Shown here: one piece after another, positions 43,903 to 54,331 of the stretch
Position numbering within the stretch: position 1 is the first letter of the stretch
Layout: each line of letters opens with the position of its first letter
NCBI RefSeq assembly: GCF_005280205.1
Contig: NZ_SUND01000001.1
Span: 422,841 to 486,840, forward strand
Length of the DNA: 64,000 nt
From: Bacillus yapensis
GTDB taxonomy: Bacteria > Bacillota > Bacilli > Bacillales > Cytobacillaceae
Direction: 5' to 3'
Position numbers and translations under genes: made by a program
The notes under the pieces: model-generated
Database searches by the model: none
What the model was told of the DNA's origin: nothing
Seen by the model: the letters and a program-made list of their open reading frames with translations, nothing else

Positions 43903-44921
43903 TCTACCTCAAATCGGTCACCGTACTGTGATTTAAAATACTCCTGGTATTCACCGGAAATAATATTTTCCCACCACTCACGGTTATTCAGGTACCATTC
44001 GATAGTTTGTTCAATTCCCGTATCAAAGTTATATTTTGGCTTCCATCCAAGTTCCGTACGAAGTTTGGTAGCATCAATTGCATAACGACGGTCATGTCCA
44101 GGACGGTCTTTTACATACTTAATAAGAGATTCTGATTTTTCAAGTTGCTTTAATATCGTTTTAACAATTTCAACATTCGTGCGTTCATTGTTACCACCAA
44201 CGTTATATACTTCACCGTTCTTGCCATTATGAAGAACTAGATCAATTGCTTGGCAATGATCTTCTACATGTAACCAGTCACGTACATTTAGCCCATCCCC
44301 ATATATAGGAAGTTCTTTATCATGTAACGCATTAATGATCATTAATGGAATAAGTTTTTCTGGGAAGTGATACGGCCCATAGTTGTTTGAGCAACGAGTA
44401 ATATTGACAGGTAAATCAAACGTCTCATGATAAGCACGGACAAGCATGTCAGCTCCAGCTTTACTTGCACTATAAGGACTATTTGGTGCTAAAGGCGTCT
44501 CTTCTGTGAAATAACCTGTTTCGCCTAATGTTCCGTACACCTCATCTGTTGAAACCTGCAAATATTTTTTCACATTAATTCTTTTAGCTGCATCTAAAAG
44601 AATTTGTGTACCTTGGATATTTGTTTTAATAAAAATATCTGGATTTGTAATACTTCTATCTACATGTGATTCCGCTGCAAAGTTTAATACATAATCAAAT
44701 TTTTCAGTTTCAAATAGATTGTTTATGAAATCGCGGTCCGCAATATCACCTTTAACAAATTTATAATTAGGATTTCCCTCAATATCCTTTAAGTTTTCTA
44801 AGTTCCCAGCATAGGTTAACTCATCTAGATTAACCACCTGGTATTCAGGATATTTATTAACCATATAACGGACAAAGTTACTACCGATAAACCCTGCACC
44901 ACCGGTTACTAATAGTTTCAT
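43899..44921 (-). CDS. rfbB: dTDP-glucose 4,6-dehydratase
   Basis: 340 aa. SDR extended family: LVTGGAGFIGSNFVRYM, TDEVYGTL, YSASKAGADMLVRAYHETF, RCSNNYGPYHFPEKLIP, and RPGHDRRYAIDATK. Converts dTDP-glucose to the 4-keto-6-deoxy sugar. Twelve bp after rfbC. Confidence 0.97.
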   Translation of the reverse strand: MKLLVTGGAGFIGSNFVRYMVNKYPEYQVVNLDELTYAGNLENLKDIEGNPNYKFVKGDIADRDFINNLFETEKFDYVLNFAAESHVDRSITNPDIFIKTNIQGTQILLDAAKRINVKKYLQVSTDEVYGTLGETGYFTEETPLAPNSPYSASKAGADMLVRAYHETFDLPVNITRCSNNYGPYHFPEKLIPLMIINALHDKELPIYGDGLNVRDWLHVEDHCQAIDLVLHNGKNGEVYNVGGNNERTNVEIVKTILKQLEKSESLIKYVKDRPGHDRRYAIDATKLRTELGWKPKYNFDTGIEQTIEWYLNNREWWENIISGEYQEYFKSQYGDRFEVE

Positions 44922-44933
44922 TTTAAAATCCTC

Positions 44934-45491
44934 CTATTTTTCAAACACAAAGTTTAATTTTGCTTCTTTTAATGTAGGATGTTTTGTATCCTTTTCAGAA
45001 AGGATTGGATTGTTTGTTGGCCAATCAATTCCTAAATCTGGGTCATTCCATAAGATTCCCCCATCGTGCTCTGGAGAATAGTACTCATCCACTTTATAAG
45101 CAACAGTTGTATCAGGTACAATCGTACAAAATCCGTGCGCAAAACCTTTAGGAACAACTAATTGGCGTTTATTATGTTCACTCAATATTACCCCTATCCA
45201 CTCTCCGTAAGTAGGGGAGCCTTCACGAATATCTACAGCCACATCATAAATTGCGCCAGTAATACACCGAACAATCTTTGTTTGGGCTTTTGGATTTAGT
45301 TGAAAATGAAGGCCGCGCAAAGTCCCGACTGGAGCTGACAAGGATTGATTGTCTTGAATAAAGTCATAAGTTAAGCCTAATTCCTCAAATACCTGTTTGT
45401 TGTAGCTTTCCATAAAATATCCTCGATTATCACCAAATACCCTTGGCTCTAATATTGATACACCTGGTAGTTTTGTCCCGACAATATTCAT
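44934..45491 (-). CDS. rfbC: dTDP-4-dehydrorhamnose 3,5-epimerase
   Basis: 185 aa from ATG 45491, with GGGGG 7 nt upstream; the extended frame to 45509 adds six residues that overlap the site. RmlC cupin motifs: DNRGYFMESYN, FIQDNQSLSAPVGTLRGLHFQ, and GFAHGFCTI. The catalytic His in GLHFQ is present. Third step of dTDP-rhamnose synthesis. Confidence 0.96.
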   Translation of the reverse strand: MNIVGTKLPGVSILEPRVFGDNRGYFMESYNKQVFEELGLTYDFIQDNQSLSAPVGTLRGLHFQLNPKAQTKIVRCITGAIYDVAVDIREGSPTYGEWIGVILSEHNKRQLVVPKGFAHGFCTIVPDTTVAYKVDEYYSPEHDGGILWNDPDLGIDWPTNNPILSEKDTKHPTLKEAKLNFVFEK

Positions 45492-45509
45492 ATAATTACC
45501 CCCAATCAC

Positions 45510-46382
45510 TTATCTACTTTGATTTGCGATTTTTTGTAAGTACTGACCATATTGATTTTTCTTAAGCGGTTCAGCGAGTTCTAGCAATTTCTCTTTTGTT
45601 ATGTACCCCATACGATATGCAATTTCTTCGATACAAGCAATTTTTAAAGTTTGACGTTTTTCTACCGTTTCGATGAATTGAGAGGCTTCTAATAGTGATT
45701 CATGTGTTCCTGTATCAAGCCACGCATAGCCACGTCCAAGTAACTCTACGTTAAGTTCTCCCATTTCCAAGTAAGTTTTATTAACGTCAGTTATTTCTAA
45801 CTCCCCACGTTCAGATGGTGCAATATTCTTAGCAATTCCAACTACCCGATTATCATAAAAATACAAACCAGTAACAGCATAATTTGATTTAGGAATATCT
45901 GGCTTTTCTTCAATTGATACAGCTTTTCCGTTATCATCAAATTCAACAACACCAAAACGTTCGGGGTCATTCACATAGTAACCGAATACAGTTGCACCAG
46001 ATTCACGTGATGCTGCATGAGCCAATAAATCTGTTAAACCATGGCCATAGAAAATATTATCACCTAATACAAGTGCAACATTATCATCACCAATAAATTC
46101 CTCGCCAATTAAGAACGCTTGTGCTAGTCCACCTGGTTCTGGCTGAACAGCATAGGAAAAGTTAACACCTAAGTCAGATCCGTCTCCTAAAATCTGTTCA
46201 AATCTCTCTATGTCTTGCGGTGTAGATATAATAAGTATGTCTTTGATTCCAGCAAGCATCAAAACGGAAAGAGGATAGTAGATCATTGGTTTATCGTACA
46301 CAGGTAATAATTGTTTTGAAACAACTTTAGTTAACGGATATAACCGAGTTCCGCTACCCCCAGCCAAAATAATTCCTTTCAT
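45510..46382 (-). CDS. rfbA: Glucose-1-phosphate thymidylyltransferase
   Basis: 290 aa. Nucleotidyltransferase start [43 protein letters not shown], and [16 protein letters not shown]. First step from glucose-1-phosphate and dTTP. Gene order A-C-B-D with short gaps; it follows a GT2 gene after 55 bp. Confidence 0.97.
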   Translation of the reverse strand: MKGIILAGGSGTRLYPLTKVVSKQLLPVYDKPMIYYPLSVLMLAGIKDILIISTPQDIERFEQILGDGSDLGVNFSYAVQPEPGGLAQAFLIGEEFIGDDNVALVLGDNIFYGHGLTDLLAHAASRESGATVFGYYVNDPERFGVVEFDDNGKAVSIEEKPDIPKSNYAVTGLYFYDNRVVGIAKNIAPSERGELEITDVNKTYLEMGELNVELLGRGYAWLDTGTHESLLEASQFIETVEKRQTLKIACIEEIAYRMGYITKEKLLELAEPLKKNQYGQYLQKIANQSR

Positions 46383-46437
46383 GTTTGCACAACTCCTTAA
46401 ATATTAATATTTTTGATACATTCTAACTACAAATAAA

Positions 46438-47145
46438 TTAGTTCCTTTTGTACCCTAAAACAGAAGCTATTGTTCCCATTCTTCCTTTTATCATGTGCCG
46501 AATAGACCTCTTCTTAACCCCTGTTACATTATTGCCGTGTCGAACATACTTCATCAATGGTTGATCAATGTATGCTACTTTTTTCTTCTCCAACATAGCA
46601 ACTAGAGCTATCCATTGATCATGCATTTCGATCGAATTAGGAAAGGGAATAAAATATGGTACAAGATCTTTTTTGAATGCCATGCAAGCCCCTGTAAATG
46701 AGTTTTTAATAATATTCCCCAAAATACCCTTTTTTTTGTTTTGATTATAATCGTTCCAAGAATGGTCAATAATATTTAATTGGCCGTCTACTACATAGGC
46801 ATCATGAACAACAACTGCGGCATTACCTTTTTGGAAGGCTTCTACAACCAAGCTTACCTTGTAATCTTCCCAAATATCGTCCTGGTCACAAAGAAATATA
46901 ATATCTCCCGTTGCTAATTTAATAGCCTTCTCAAAACTTTTAATAGCACCCATATTATTTTCATTTATAAAAACCTTAACCTTATGTCCATAAGCTTCTT
47001 TTATTAATGTGACAGTGTTGTCACTTGATTTATCATCAACAACAATAATCTCATCATTATCCCCTAATTGTTTAATTACGGAATTTAATTGTCGTAAAAC
47101 AAACTCAGAGCCATTATACGTGGCCATACATACTGATAACTTCAT
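46438..47145 (-). CDS. GT2 glycosyltransferase (rhamnosyltransferase-like)
   Basis: 235 aa, compact GT-A fold: KLSVCMATYNGSEFVLRQL, IIVVDDKSSDNT, FLCDQDDIWED (DxD) and EMHDQWIALVAM. A small C-terminal basic region but no membrane segment. Placed directly before rfbA, so dTDP-rhamnose is the most likely donor (inference). It sits in the polysaccharide operon between a second GT2 and the rhamnose genes. Confidence 0.9.
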   Translation of the reverse strand: MKLSVCMATYNGSEFVLRQLNSVIKQLGDNDEIIVVDDKSSDNTVTLIKEAYGHKVKVFINENNMGAIKSFEKAIKLATGDIIFLCDQDDIWEDYKVSLVVEAFQKGNAAVVVHDAYVVDGQLNIIDHSWNDYNQNKKKGILGNIIKNSFTGACMAFKKDLVPYFIPFPNSIEMHDQWIALVAMLEKKKVAYIDQPLMKYVRHGNNVTGVKKRSIRHMIKGRMGTIASVLGYKRN

Positions 47146-47159
47146 ATTAATTATCCTCT

Positions 47160-47996
47160 CTATTCAGAAAGCAGACGTTGCAAAGTATAAAGAGCTATTC
47201 TCTTATTTTGAACAATTAGTACTTGCTTTATTAACCTTTTGAAAAGCTGTTTCTTGTACGCTTTATAAAGATTTTTTTTATAATTTTTATAAAAATGGAA
47301 TTCTGAGTCGATTATACTTTTATACCTTTGTAATGAAACACGTTTATAATCTAACACTGATAATTCATGTTCAAGAATAGAATTCAATACTAGCACTGTA
47401 TAACCTTTTTCAAATATCTTATGGAACAACCAATGATCAAGATAATCTAGTTGAAATTCTTTAGTAAATCCACCTATTTTATCTAAAAAAGGTAAGCGAA
47501 TTAGAGCACCAGAATTTATTGCCATAATCGGCCTTTCTTGTAATCCTTCAGTTGGTTTATCTCCTATTAACGGACGTAAGGTATCACTGTATACAGGAGA
47601 GATCATTATTTCCTCACTTATGATCCTTGGGACAACAGCTGCCACATTAGCATTTACATTCTGTTTGTTTATTAATTCATCAAAGTATTCATTAGTTATT
47701 GCGGTATCATGATCTAACAAAAGGAGCCATTCACTGTTGTTTTTTTTAGCAGCCGCATATGCATAGTTATATGCCTCTGAAATACCTCGGTTTCTAGGAT
47801 CACTTGTATATGAAAAACGTATGTTTTCTTTCCATTTGTCCACAATTAATTGTTGCTGGTTTTCAGGACCATTATCATAAATAACTACATTAATATCTTC
47901 ATATCTATCGTTCATAAGAACATTCATTAATGTATTTAAAGTTGTCGATTGGGTAACTTTCACCTTATATAAAACAATGACAATTGTTGTTTTCAT
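47160..47996 (-). CDS. GT2 glycosyltransferase
   Basis: 278 aa. Starts MKTTIVIVLYKVKVTQ, with NVVIYDNGPENQQ, RNRGISEAYNYAYAAA, and the DxD LLLLDHDTAI; then IMAINSGALIRLPFL and LDYLDHWLF near the acceptor side. Basic Lys-rich C-terminus. It overlaps the polymerase gene by 4 bp, so the two are coupled. A role in O-unit assembly is inferred. Confidence 0.9.
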   Translation of the reverse strand: MKTTIVIVLYKVKVTQSTTLNTLMNVLMNDRYEDINVVIYDNGPENQQQLIVDKWKENIRFSYTSDPRNRGISEAYNYAYAAAKKNNSEWLLLLDHDTAITNEYFDELINKQNVNANVAAVVPRIISEEIMISPVYSDTLRPLIGDKPTEGLQERPIMAINSGALIRLPFLDKIGGFTKEFQLDYLDHWLFHKIFEKGYTVLVLNSILEHELSVLDYKRVSLQRYKSIIDSEFHFYKNYKKNLYKAYKKQLFKRLIKQVLIVQNKRIALYTLQRLLSE

Positions 47997-49204
47997 TCAC
48001 ATCTACCTTCTTTTTTGTTTCTAAATGTATCCCATATTGTAAACAAAATGGGATATACTAGTTGAAAACTTAACCCTGTAAATGCAAACATATTGGTAAA
48101 TGCATTGAAAACAAAAATAGAGTTAATGATAGCAACCCCTGCAACAAAATATTTGCTGTTGATGCTTTTTAAAAAAAGGATATAAAAAAGGGCAAAAACG
48201 AATAAAAATAAAACAAAGAGTGAGATTCCAACCCATCCCAGTATAACAAAAGACTCAGCAAAAGCAGTTCCCACATTAAACTCTGGAGCTATCTGCAAGA
48301 CATTAGGTACAGAAATACTTAGCATAGCTGCAATTCTTTTACTTACAAAATCCGGGAATATTTGTGTTACTACAAAACTAAACGTATTATAAGTTGTTAC
48401 ATCTTCATTATGTTCAAAATTATTAAGTGTTTCTTGAAGATTAGCCATTGGAGAAGTTAGATAAATATATGGCCAAAAATATTCTTTCGGAATAAAAGAT
48501 TCCCTAAATTCCTCTGAAGCGCCACCTAGTTGTAGAAAAAGGGAATTATCAAATAATGACGTATCTGTTTGATAAGAATTATTAACCCTAACGTTCCCAA
48601 CAACCCCAAACAAATATAATGCAATTAAAAACAACCCTAATAATCCAGCAACTTTTTTCATTGTAATCTTATCTTGATATCTTATTAAATATACAAACAC
48701 ACAACTCATCAGTATAATAACTAACATGCCCCTGTTCATAATCAACACAGAAGGCAATAAGTTTAATACTAACAGAAGTATAAGTTTCCCTTTTCGTTTC
48801 TTTTCTTCAGATAATAATACTTGAAATAAAACAATTGAGAAAAAGGAGTTAAACGTGACTAAAATAACGTGAAATGTCGGAATTCCAAATTCATGGTAGC
48901 TTAGAGGAATATTTGTTATAATTGCCAACAATGGAAAGTTACCATGATATATAAACTCAATAACATAACCAACCAAAATTGCAATGGTAACCCAAACTAA
49001 CTTATCTTTATAGAATAACCTATTAAACGTTATTATCTTTCTTTTTGCAACCTCCCTCCCCATAAACAGAGCAATAATAATTGAGCATAGCAAGAATATA
49101 AGCAATGAACCACCTAAGTTTGGGAATAAGTTTGACCATCCAAACAAATAGGCTATCAATACCGCTAGAAAAGATAGTACATATATAAAATATGGATTAA
49201 TCAA
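47993..49204 (-). CDS. Wzy-like polysaccharide polymerase (multi-pass membrane protein)
   Basis: 403 aa with about 10-12 hydrophobic segments and a long extracellular loop in the middle (~residues 195-290). No strong motif, as usual for Wzy/EpsG-type polymerases; identified by topology and its place between Wzz and glycosyltransferase genes. It would join lipid-linked repeat units on the outer face. Could also be an O-antigen-ligase-type protein. Confidence 0.7.
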   Translation of the reverse strand: MINPYFIYVLSFLAVLIAYLFGWSNLFPNLGGSLLIFLLCSIIIALFMGREVAKRKIITFNRLFYKDKLVWVTIAILVGYVIEFIYHGNFPLLAIITNIPLSYHEFGIPTFHVILVTFNSFFSIVLFQVLLSEEKKRKGKLILLLVLNLLPSVLIMNRGMLVIILMSCVFVYLIRYQDKITMKKVAGLLGLFLIALYLFGVVGNVRVNNSYQTDTSLFDNSLFLQLGGASEEFRESFIPKEYFWPYIYLTSPMANLQETLNNFEHNEDVTTYNTFSFVVTQIFPDFVSKRIAAMLSISVPNVLQIAPEFNVGTAFAESFVILGWVGISLFVLFLFVFALFYILFLKSINSKYFVAGVAIINSIFVFNAFTNMFAFTGLSFQLVYPILFTIWDTFRNKKEGRCE

Positions 49205-49255
49205 ATTATTAATGCTCCTTTCTATATAATTGCAACCTGATTTTGAACAAACTCT

Positions 49256-49882
49256 TTATGCATTTGTCTGTGACTTTTTACTTCTTTTAGTCGTAGCACC
49301 AATTAAAAAGGCGAGGAAAATTCCAATAACAAAACCTATGATAACACCCATAAATATAGTGGCATTTGTTCGATTATATTCTATTTTATTTTCAAGACCT
49401 TTAACTGCAGTTTCTAAAATGGTAACTCTTTTAACATCTAATATTGTTCCTACCTCGCTAGCAAATGCATCTGCAGTGGCATTTGCAATATCAGTCGCTT
49501 CTTCAGCATGTCCAGCTTCAACCTCTATGCGGATAATATTTGAATTCCCTAAAATCTCAGTACTAATTTGAGTTTCAATTTCTCGGACACCTTTTTTAAG
49601 CCCTAAATTCTCTTTCACACGTTCAAGAATTGGTGGTGTTTCGATAAGTATTTGAGCTGTACTTAGAAATCTACTAGTTTCATCAGATTGAAATATTCTT
49701 ATATCTGATTGTTCGTATTGTTTCTCAATTAAAATTGATGTAGCATTTTTATATGTAGGAGGTGGACCTTCTGCATTTATTAACTTCCCCACAAAACCGC
49801 CTGCTACAGAAAGTAAAAGAACTAACCATATATACTTTTTTAAGGTTGTAAAAATGTCATTTAAAAATTGATTAGCTTCCAT
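49256..49882 (-). CDS. Wzz/YveK-type chain-length determinant
   Basis: 208 aa. Two membrane segments flanking an extracellular helical domain: N-terminal TTLKKYIWLVLLLSVAGGFVG and C-terminal FMGVIIGFVIGIFLAFLIGA, with YKNATSILIEKQ after the first. No kinase domain and no adjacent BY-kinase or phosphatase gene, so chain length control here appears kinase-independent within the window. Confidence 0.87.
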   Translation of the reverse strand: MEANQFLNDIFTTLKKYIWLVLLLSVAGGFVGKLINAEGPPPTYKNATSILIEKQYEQSDIRIFQSDETSRFLSTAQILIETPPILERVKENLGLKKGVREIETQISTEILGNSNIIRIEVEAGHAEEATDIANATADAFASEVGTILDVKRVTILETAVKGLENKIEYNRTNATIFMGVIIGFVIGIFLAFLIGATTKRSKKSQTNA

Positions 49883-49929
49883 GTAAACAACTCCATTTCT
49901 TTGTTTGCTTATCGGTTAATTGTTCCTGT

Positions 49930-50727
49930 TTATATAAATTTCCAACCCCACTTATTAAAAAACTTTATCATGGAAATAATGAAAATCTTAAATAATTTAA
50001 AACTTTTATGTGCTCCCCTTTCATAATAATGAATGACATTAGAAAATGGCGTGTATACAACACGTTTTTTTTGTAAACTAAATTTCAAACAAAGATCATA
50101 ATCCTCAAAGTACATAAAATATCGTTCATCAAATCCTCCTACCTCCTGAAATGCTTTTCCTCGTAAGAGCATAAAACAACCTGACCCAATAAGTACATTT
50201 ACAGTTTTATCATCTGGTAAATCCCTACATTCATAAGAGGATAATCTTTTATCAAATATCTTTTTCACTAATTTAAACGGAATAAACCTTAAAGCATAGT
50301 CAAATACTGTTACACGATTACGGATTAAGTGCTGTGTAGTTCCATCTGAGTTCAATACTTTGGGAACCAATAATGAGATTGAAGTATCATCCTCCATTAA
50401 CTTCAGCATTTTCCTAAAAGGTTCCCTTTCAAGAATTATATCTGGATTAAACACTAAAAAATAATCATCAGGAGATTTCATTAAATTTGAATTATGACCA
50501 AAGCCAAATCCCTTATTCTCATTATGAAAAGTAATTTCAGCAAAATCCCTATATTTTTTTAAGTCTTGTTTATACTCTTCACTGGAATTGTTATCAAAAA
50601 TTAAAATTCGAAAGCTCTTATCATTTCCAAATTCCTTTTTTAGATTTTCTAAAACATCAAAAATATGTCGACTATTGTATGTAACAATACTGATGGCAAC
50701 CTTAGATTTTGTCATTTTATCACTCAC
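49930..50727 (-). CDS. GT2 rhamnosyltransferase-like glycosyltransferase
   Basis: 265 aa. VAISIVTYNSRHIFDVLENL, ILIFDNNSSEEY, ENKGFGFGHNSNL, FLVFNPDIIL, and FDERYFMYFEDYDLCLKFSL, the WbbL-like pattern that often marks rhamnosyl transfer. First gene of the minus-strand polysaccharide operon. The 285 bp between it and the divergent LCP gene must hold both promoters, but no clear -35/-10 pair stood out. Confidence 0.9.
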   Translation of the reverse strand: MSDKMTKSKVAISIVTYNSRHIFDVLENLKKEFGNDKSFRILIFDNNSSEEYKQDLKKYRDFAEITFHNENKGFGFGHNSNLMKSPDDYFLVFNPDIILEREPFRKMLKLMEDDTSISLLVPKVLNSDGTTQHLIRNRVTVFDYALRFIPFKLVKKIFDKRLSSYECRDLPDDKTVNVLIGSGCFMLLRGKAFQEVGGFDERYFMYFEDYDLCLKFSLQKKRVVYTPFSNVIHYYERGAHKSFKLFKIFIISMIKFFNKWGWKFI

Positions 50728-51012
50728 ACTTTCATTAAGTTTACCATTTAAAAACCATGCTTCAGAGTTCTTTTATTATTTAATCATTGATTTTCTATTA
50801 GTTTCAAGTCAAAATTAAATATAAGGAACTTACTTTATGATATTTTAGGCAGTGTTACCGAAAAAAAATTATACCATTAATTTGTCGAAATATATACCTT
50901 TATTATTCCATTAATTTATAGTTGAATGTATTCAAACATCAGGACTATAATATTAATTTGGAAGATAAATTTAAAAACGACAGTTCATCATTTTAAAAAG
51001 AAGGGAAAATAT

Positions 51013-52011
51013 ATGAACACTAGAATAGAACGCAAGAAAAAAAAGAAAAGGTGGGGCAGAACGGTACTGTTTATACTACTCATCTTGGCTATAGGAGTAG
51101 GAGCGTATGCATACAATGTATATAACGATGTCGCTAATGCAGTGAACACTATGCATAACCCGTTAAGTAATGAGGGATCTGACAAGAGAGAAGAAAAAGT
51201 GGAAGTAAAACAGAAAGACCCTATTTCAGTATTATTAGTCGGAATTGATGAAAGAGATGGAGACGCAGGAAGAACTGATTCAATGATGGTTTTAACAATC
51301 AATCCTGAACTAAGTTCAACCAAGATTCTAAGTATTCCTCGTGACACACGTGTGAAAATTGTAAACGATGATATGCCCAAAAAGGCATACTATAGCAAAA
51401 TTAATCATGCATATGGTGCATACAGAGATGCTAGTATTGAAACTTCAATAGATACAGTAGAACATTTCCTTAATATACCAATTGATTATTATATTGAGGT
51501 CAATATGGAAGGCTTTAAAGATATCGTTGATGCTGTCGGAGGAATAGATGTTGATAACCCTCGTTCATTCGAACTAGACGGTGTATATGTAAAGAAAGGC
51601 CCTCAACATCTTAATGGTGAAAAAGCTCTTGCGTATGCAAGAATGCGCAAAGAAGATCCACGTGGAGATTTTGGTCGTCAAGAAAGACAACGAGAGGTTA
51701 TTTCTAAGGTTATTGAAAAAGGTGTTTCACTTTCTTCAATTACGAACTATAATGAAATATTAGATGCATTAGAAAAAAATATTAAAACTAATTTATCACT
51801 AAAAGAAATGATTAATTTTCAATCAAACTATAAAAGTGCCGCTTCAACAATGGATAAAATGGAAATAGAAGGAACTGGCCAAACATTGGATGATAACCTT
51901 TGGTATTACATTGTTGACGATACAACTAGACAAGAGCTATCCAATCAACTGCGATCACATTTAGAGTTACCAACTGAAACAGTTGCAAGAATGAACTCTA
52001 ACAGTTATTAA
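51013..52011 (+). CDS. LytR-CpsA-Psr (LCP) family glycopolymer transferase
   Basis: 332 aa from ATG 51013 (AAGGG upstream); the frame before it is leader. Short basic N-terminus, one membrane anchor (TVLFILLILAIGVGAYAYNVY), then the extracellular LCP domain: DPISVLLVGIDERDGDAGRTDSMMVL, SIPRDTRVKI, INHAYGAY, LAYARMRKEDPRGDFGRQERQREVI. Attaches undecaprenyl-linked teichoic acid or polysaccharide to peptidoglycan. It lies alone between two minus-strand glycan operons. Confidence 0.95.
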   Translation: MNTRIERKKKKKRWGRTVLFILLILAIGVGAYAYNVYNDVANAVNTMHNPLSNEGSDKREEKVEVKQKDPISVLLVGIDERDGDAGRTDSMMVLTINPELSSTKILSIPRDTRVKIVNDDMPKKAYYSKINHAYGAYRDASIETSIDTVEHFLNIPIDYYIEVNMEGFKDIVDAVGGIDVDNPRSFELDGVYVKKGPQHLNGEKALAYARMRKEDPRGDFGRQERQREVISKVIEKGVSLSSITNYNEILDALEKNIKTNLSLKEMINFQSNYKSAASTMDKMEIEGTGQTLDDNLWYYIVDDTTRQELSNQLRSHLELPTETVARMNSNSY

Positions 52012-52031
52012 TTTTAAACAGAGGCAAAGCA

Positions 52032-52080
52032 AAAAGTAAAAGACTATTCATTCATTAAAATTGGATAGTCTTTTACTTTT
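52032..52080. terminator. Bidirectional terminator between LCP gene and TuaH-like gene
   Basis: A 16-bp perfect stem (52032-52047 with 52065-52080) with A- and T-rich flanks, between converging genes. Confidence 0.93.
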
Positions 52081-52106
52081 TTATTGAACGACATTAGTAG
52101 TTCGCC

Positions 52107-53183
52107 TTACTTTTTCAATATTCTATTACTTATAGTATTAGCACGTTTCTCCCACGTATTATTAGTTAGAAATTCCATTCTTTGTTCATTCGAATATTTA
52201 ATTTCATTATTATTTAACAGATGCGAAATAATCGCAACATATTCATCATCCGTTTGATAAAAGTGAACAAAATCCCCGAATCTTTCTATTTCTTTATAAT
52301 ATACTGTAATAATATTTTTATTGAAGTTTACATACTCGTATAGTTTAACTGGATCAACCGAAAGAATTAAATTATTTATCATAAAAGGCATTATTAGACA
52401 GTCACAGTTTTTTACTCTTTCATATAAATCACTATGTTTTACTGAGCCATGAAAATGAATCTTGCTATGTTTTGGGACCTCACAATCAATCGGGCCAAAA
52501 AAGTGATATTCAATATTATTAAAGCTTTCAAGACTTTTTAGGATTGTATCGAAATCTACCCAGTCTGATATTGTACCTACATAACCAATTTTAAATGGTT
52601 GATTAATCTGCGTCCTTTTATCATCTAGCTCTGGAATTATGATTTCCCCATTATAACCATTCCTAACTAGTAGAGTTTTTTCTTCTGCGCACCCTCTTTG
52701 TATGATTGTTTTTTGTAAATTTTCACTAGAAACAAAAACTATATCCGCATCACGAAGTAACTGCTTTTCTGATAATTCCAACTCTTTTTTTATTCTAGAA
52801 ATATTATTAAATCCCAAAACATCATCCATACAATCATAAATAATTTTATATTGTTTATTTTTCGACTTAGGTAAATAATTATATAGAGCTGGGTATGTAA
52901 TCCAAATATATTCTGGGTTATATACCTTTATAATCATCGAAAAAAGAATTTTCTGTAAAAATATACTTAACTCATTAAAAAACTGGATCCGTTTTAACGG
53001 AAAAGTAACGATTGGTGACTTCCGAATTGTTGTAGGATTATCAGTCATTACTTTACGGTTACGAGTCATTAGGTAAAATACCCATACCTCAAAGACCTCG
53101 TCTAATTTTTCTGCTATAAAGTGAGGGCGTTGTTTAATCCATCCCCAATCAACATGCATCATATATAAAATCTTTTTCTTCAT
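52107..53183 (-). CDS. TuaH-like glycosyltransferase
   Basis: 358 aa, GT-B fold type. N-terminal DWGWIKQRPHFIAE is the phrase seen in teichuronic acid protein TuaH; further YDCMDDVLGFNN, VFVSSENL, IGYVGTISDWVDF, and SVDPVKLYEYVNFNKNII. It transfers a sugar in the cytoplasm to a lipid-linked glycan. Last gene of the 60.1-52.1 kb operon. Confidence 0.87.
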   Translation of the reverse strand: MKKKILYMMHVDWGWIKQRPHFIAEKLDEVFEVWVFYLMTRNRKVMTDNPTTIRKSPIVTFPLKRIQFFNELSIFLQKILFSMIIKVYNPEYIWITYPALYNYLPKSKNKQYKIIYDCMDDVLGFNNISRIKKELELSEKQLLRDADIVFVSSENLQKTIIQRGCAEEKTLLVRNGYNGEIIIPELDDKRTQINQPFKIGYVGTISDWVDFDTILKSLESFNNIEYHFFGPIDCEVPKHSKIHFHGSVKHSDLYERVKNCDCLIMPFMINNLILSVDPVKLYEYVNFNKNIITVYYKEIERFGDFVHFYQTDDEYVAIISHLLNNNEIKYSNEQRMEFLTNNTWEKRANTISNRILKK

Positions 53184-53212
53184 TAATTATCTCCTTTATT
53201 TATATTGAGCCT

Positions 53213-54310
53213 TTATCCCTTTATCAAGGTCCTATATAAATTTTTATAGTTGCTTATCATAATCTCATTACTAAATTTGTCTTCAAAATCCTTTTTGGCT
53301 TGCTGCCCTAATCTTAGACTTCTTTTATTATTGTCTAATAAATCTTTAATTTTTTCATATAAATCATCTACATCTTCCACATTGACAAGATATCCATTTA
53401 TTCCATTCTCAATTACTTCTGGTGTAATTCCAACTGGTGTAGCAATTACTGCTTTACCATATGCCATTGCTTCTAATAATGTAAGAGGGCCACCTTCCCA
53501 TAGAGATGATATAACAAATATGTCCATAATTTTATATAACTGATTTACCTTTGTTACGTGACCAATAAACCGTATATTATTATCATTTATTATGGATTCC
53601 TTTAATTTTTCAGCATATTTTTCATCACCTGTGCCGGGAATTAAGAAGACAAGGTCATCATATTCCGTATTTAGTTTTTTTGCAGCTTCAATGAAATACT
53701 CAAGACCCTTTTGCGAGTCAATCCTAGATAAGGTACTAATTACTCTTTTATTAGTGGGTATGCCAAATTCCTCCTTGATTTTCTCAACAGATTTATCGGA
53801 GGGGTTTAATCTTTCAGGATCTATTGAATTCGTAATAACCTTGCATTTACTTTTATTACCTATACTAAAATTTTTAAAATTGAATCTACTAACCTCATTA
53901 GAAACTGAAACAATACAATCAACCATATTTAAGTATAGGCTATATTTCAATTTACCAGTTGGATTTATAAATCCAACATACGTATTATGAACTGTTTCAA
54001 TAATCTTAACACCAGATAATTTTGCTGCTAGGATACCACTAAAGCAAAAATGAGCTTGAACAATATCAATTTCATTTTCCTTTATAACCTTCATAAACTC
54101 CTTGATTTTATCAATTTTCCCTGCGCCACTTAACTTATAACATGTATAACCCTTTTCCTCTAGGCGGTCGCTTACTAATCCACCATTAAAATAAGCTACA
54201 CTTACATCATATTCATTATCATTTGAATTCTTAACGAGATTATAGATAACTTCTTCTAATCCTCCTTTATCTAAAGAGGGACAAACGTGTAATACCTTTA
54301 TTCTTTTCAA
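53213..54310 (-). CDS. GT4-family glycosyltransferase
   Basis: 365 aa. N-terminal VLHVCPSLDKGGLEEVIYNL, HNTYVGF, NSIDPERLNP, and the donor-site ISSLWEGGPLTLLEAMAYGKAVIATPVG with the EX7E-type Glu residues. Cytoplasmic or peripheral. Lies 22 bp after the flippase gene in the same operon. Confidence 0.94.
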   Translation of the reverse strand: MKRIKVLHVCPSLDKGGLEEVIYNLVKNSNDNEYDVSVAYFNGGLVSDRLEEKGYTCYKLSGAGKIDKIKEFMKVIKENEIDIVQAHFCFSGILAAKLSGVKIIETVHNTYVGFINPTGKLKYSLYLNMVDCIVSVSNEVSRFNFKNFSIGNKSKCKVITNSIDPERLNPSDKSVEKIKEEFGIPTNKRVISTLSRIDSQKGLEYFIEAAKKLNTEYDDLVFLIPGTGDEKYAEKLKESIINDNNIRFIGHVTKVNQLYKIMDIFVISSLWEGGPLTLLEAMAYGKAVIATPVGITPEVIENGINGYLVNVEDVDDLYEKIKDLLDNNKRSLRLGQQAKKDFEDKFSNEIMISNYKNLYRTLIKG

Positions 54311-54331
54311 AACATATAACCTCTTTTTCCT

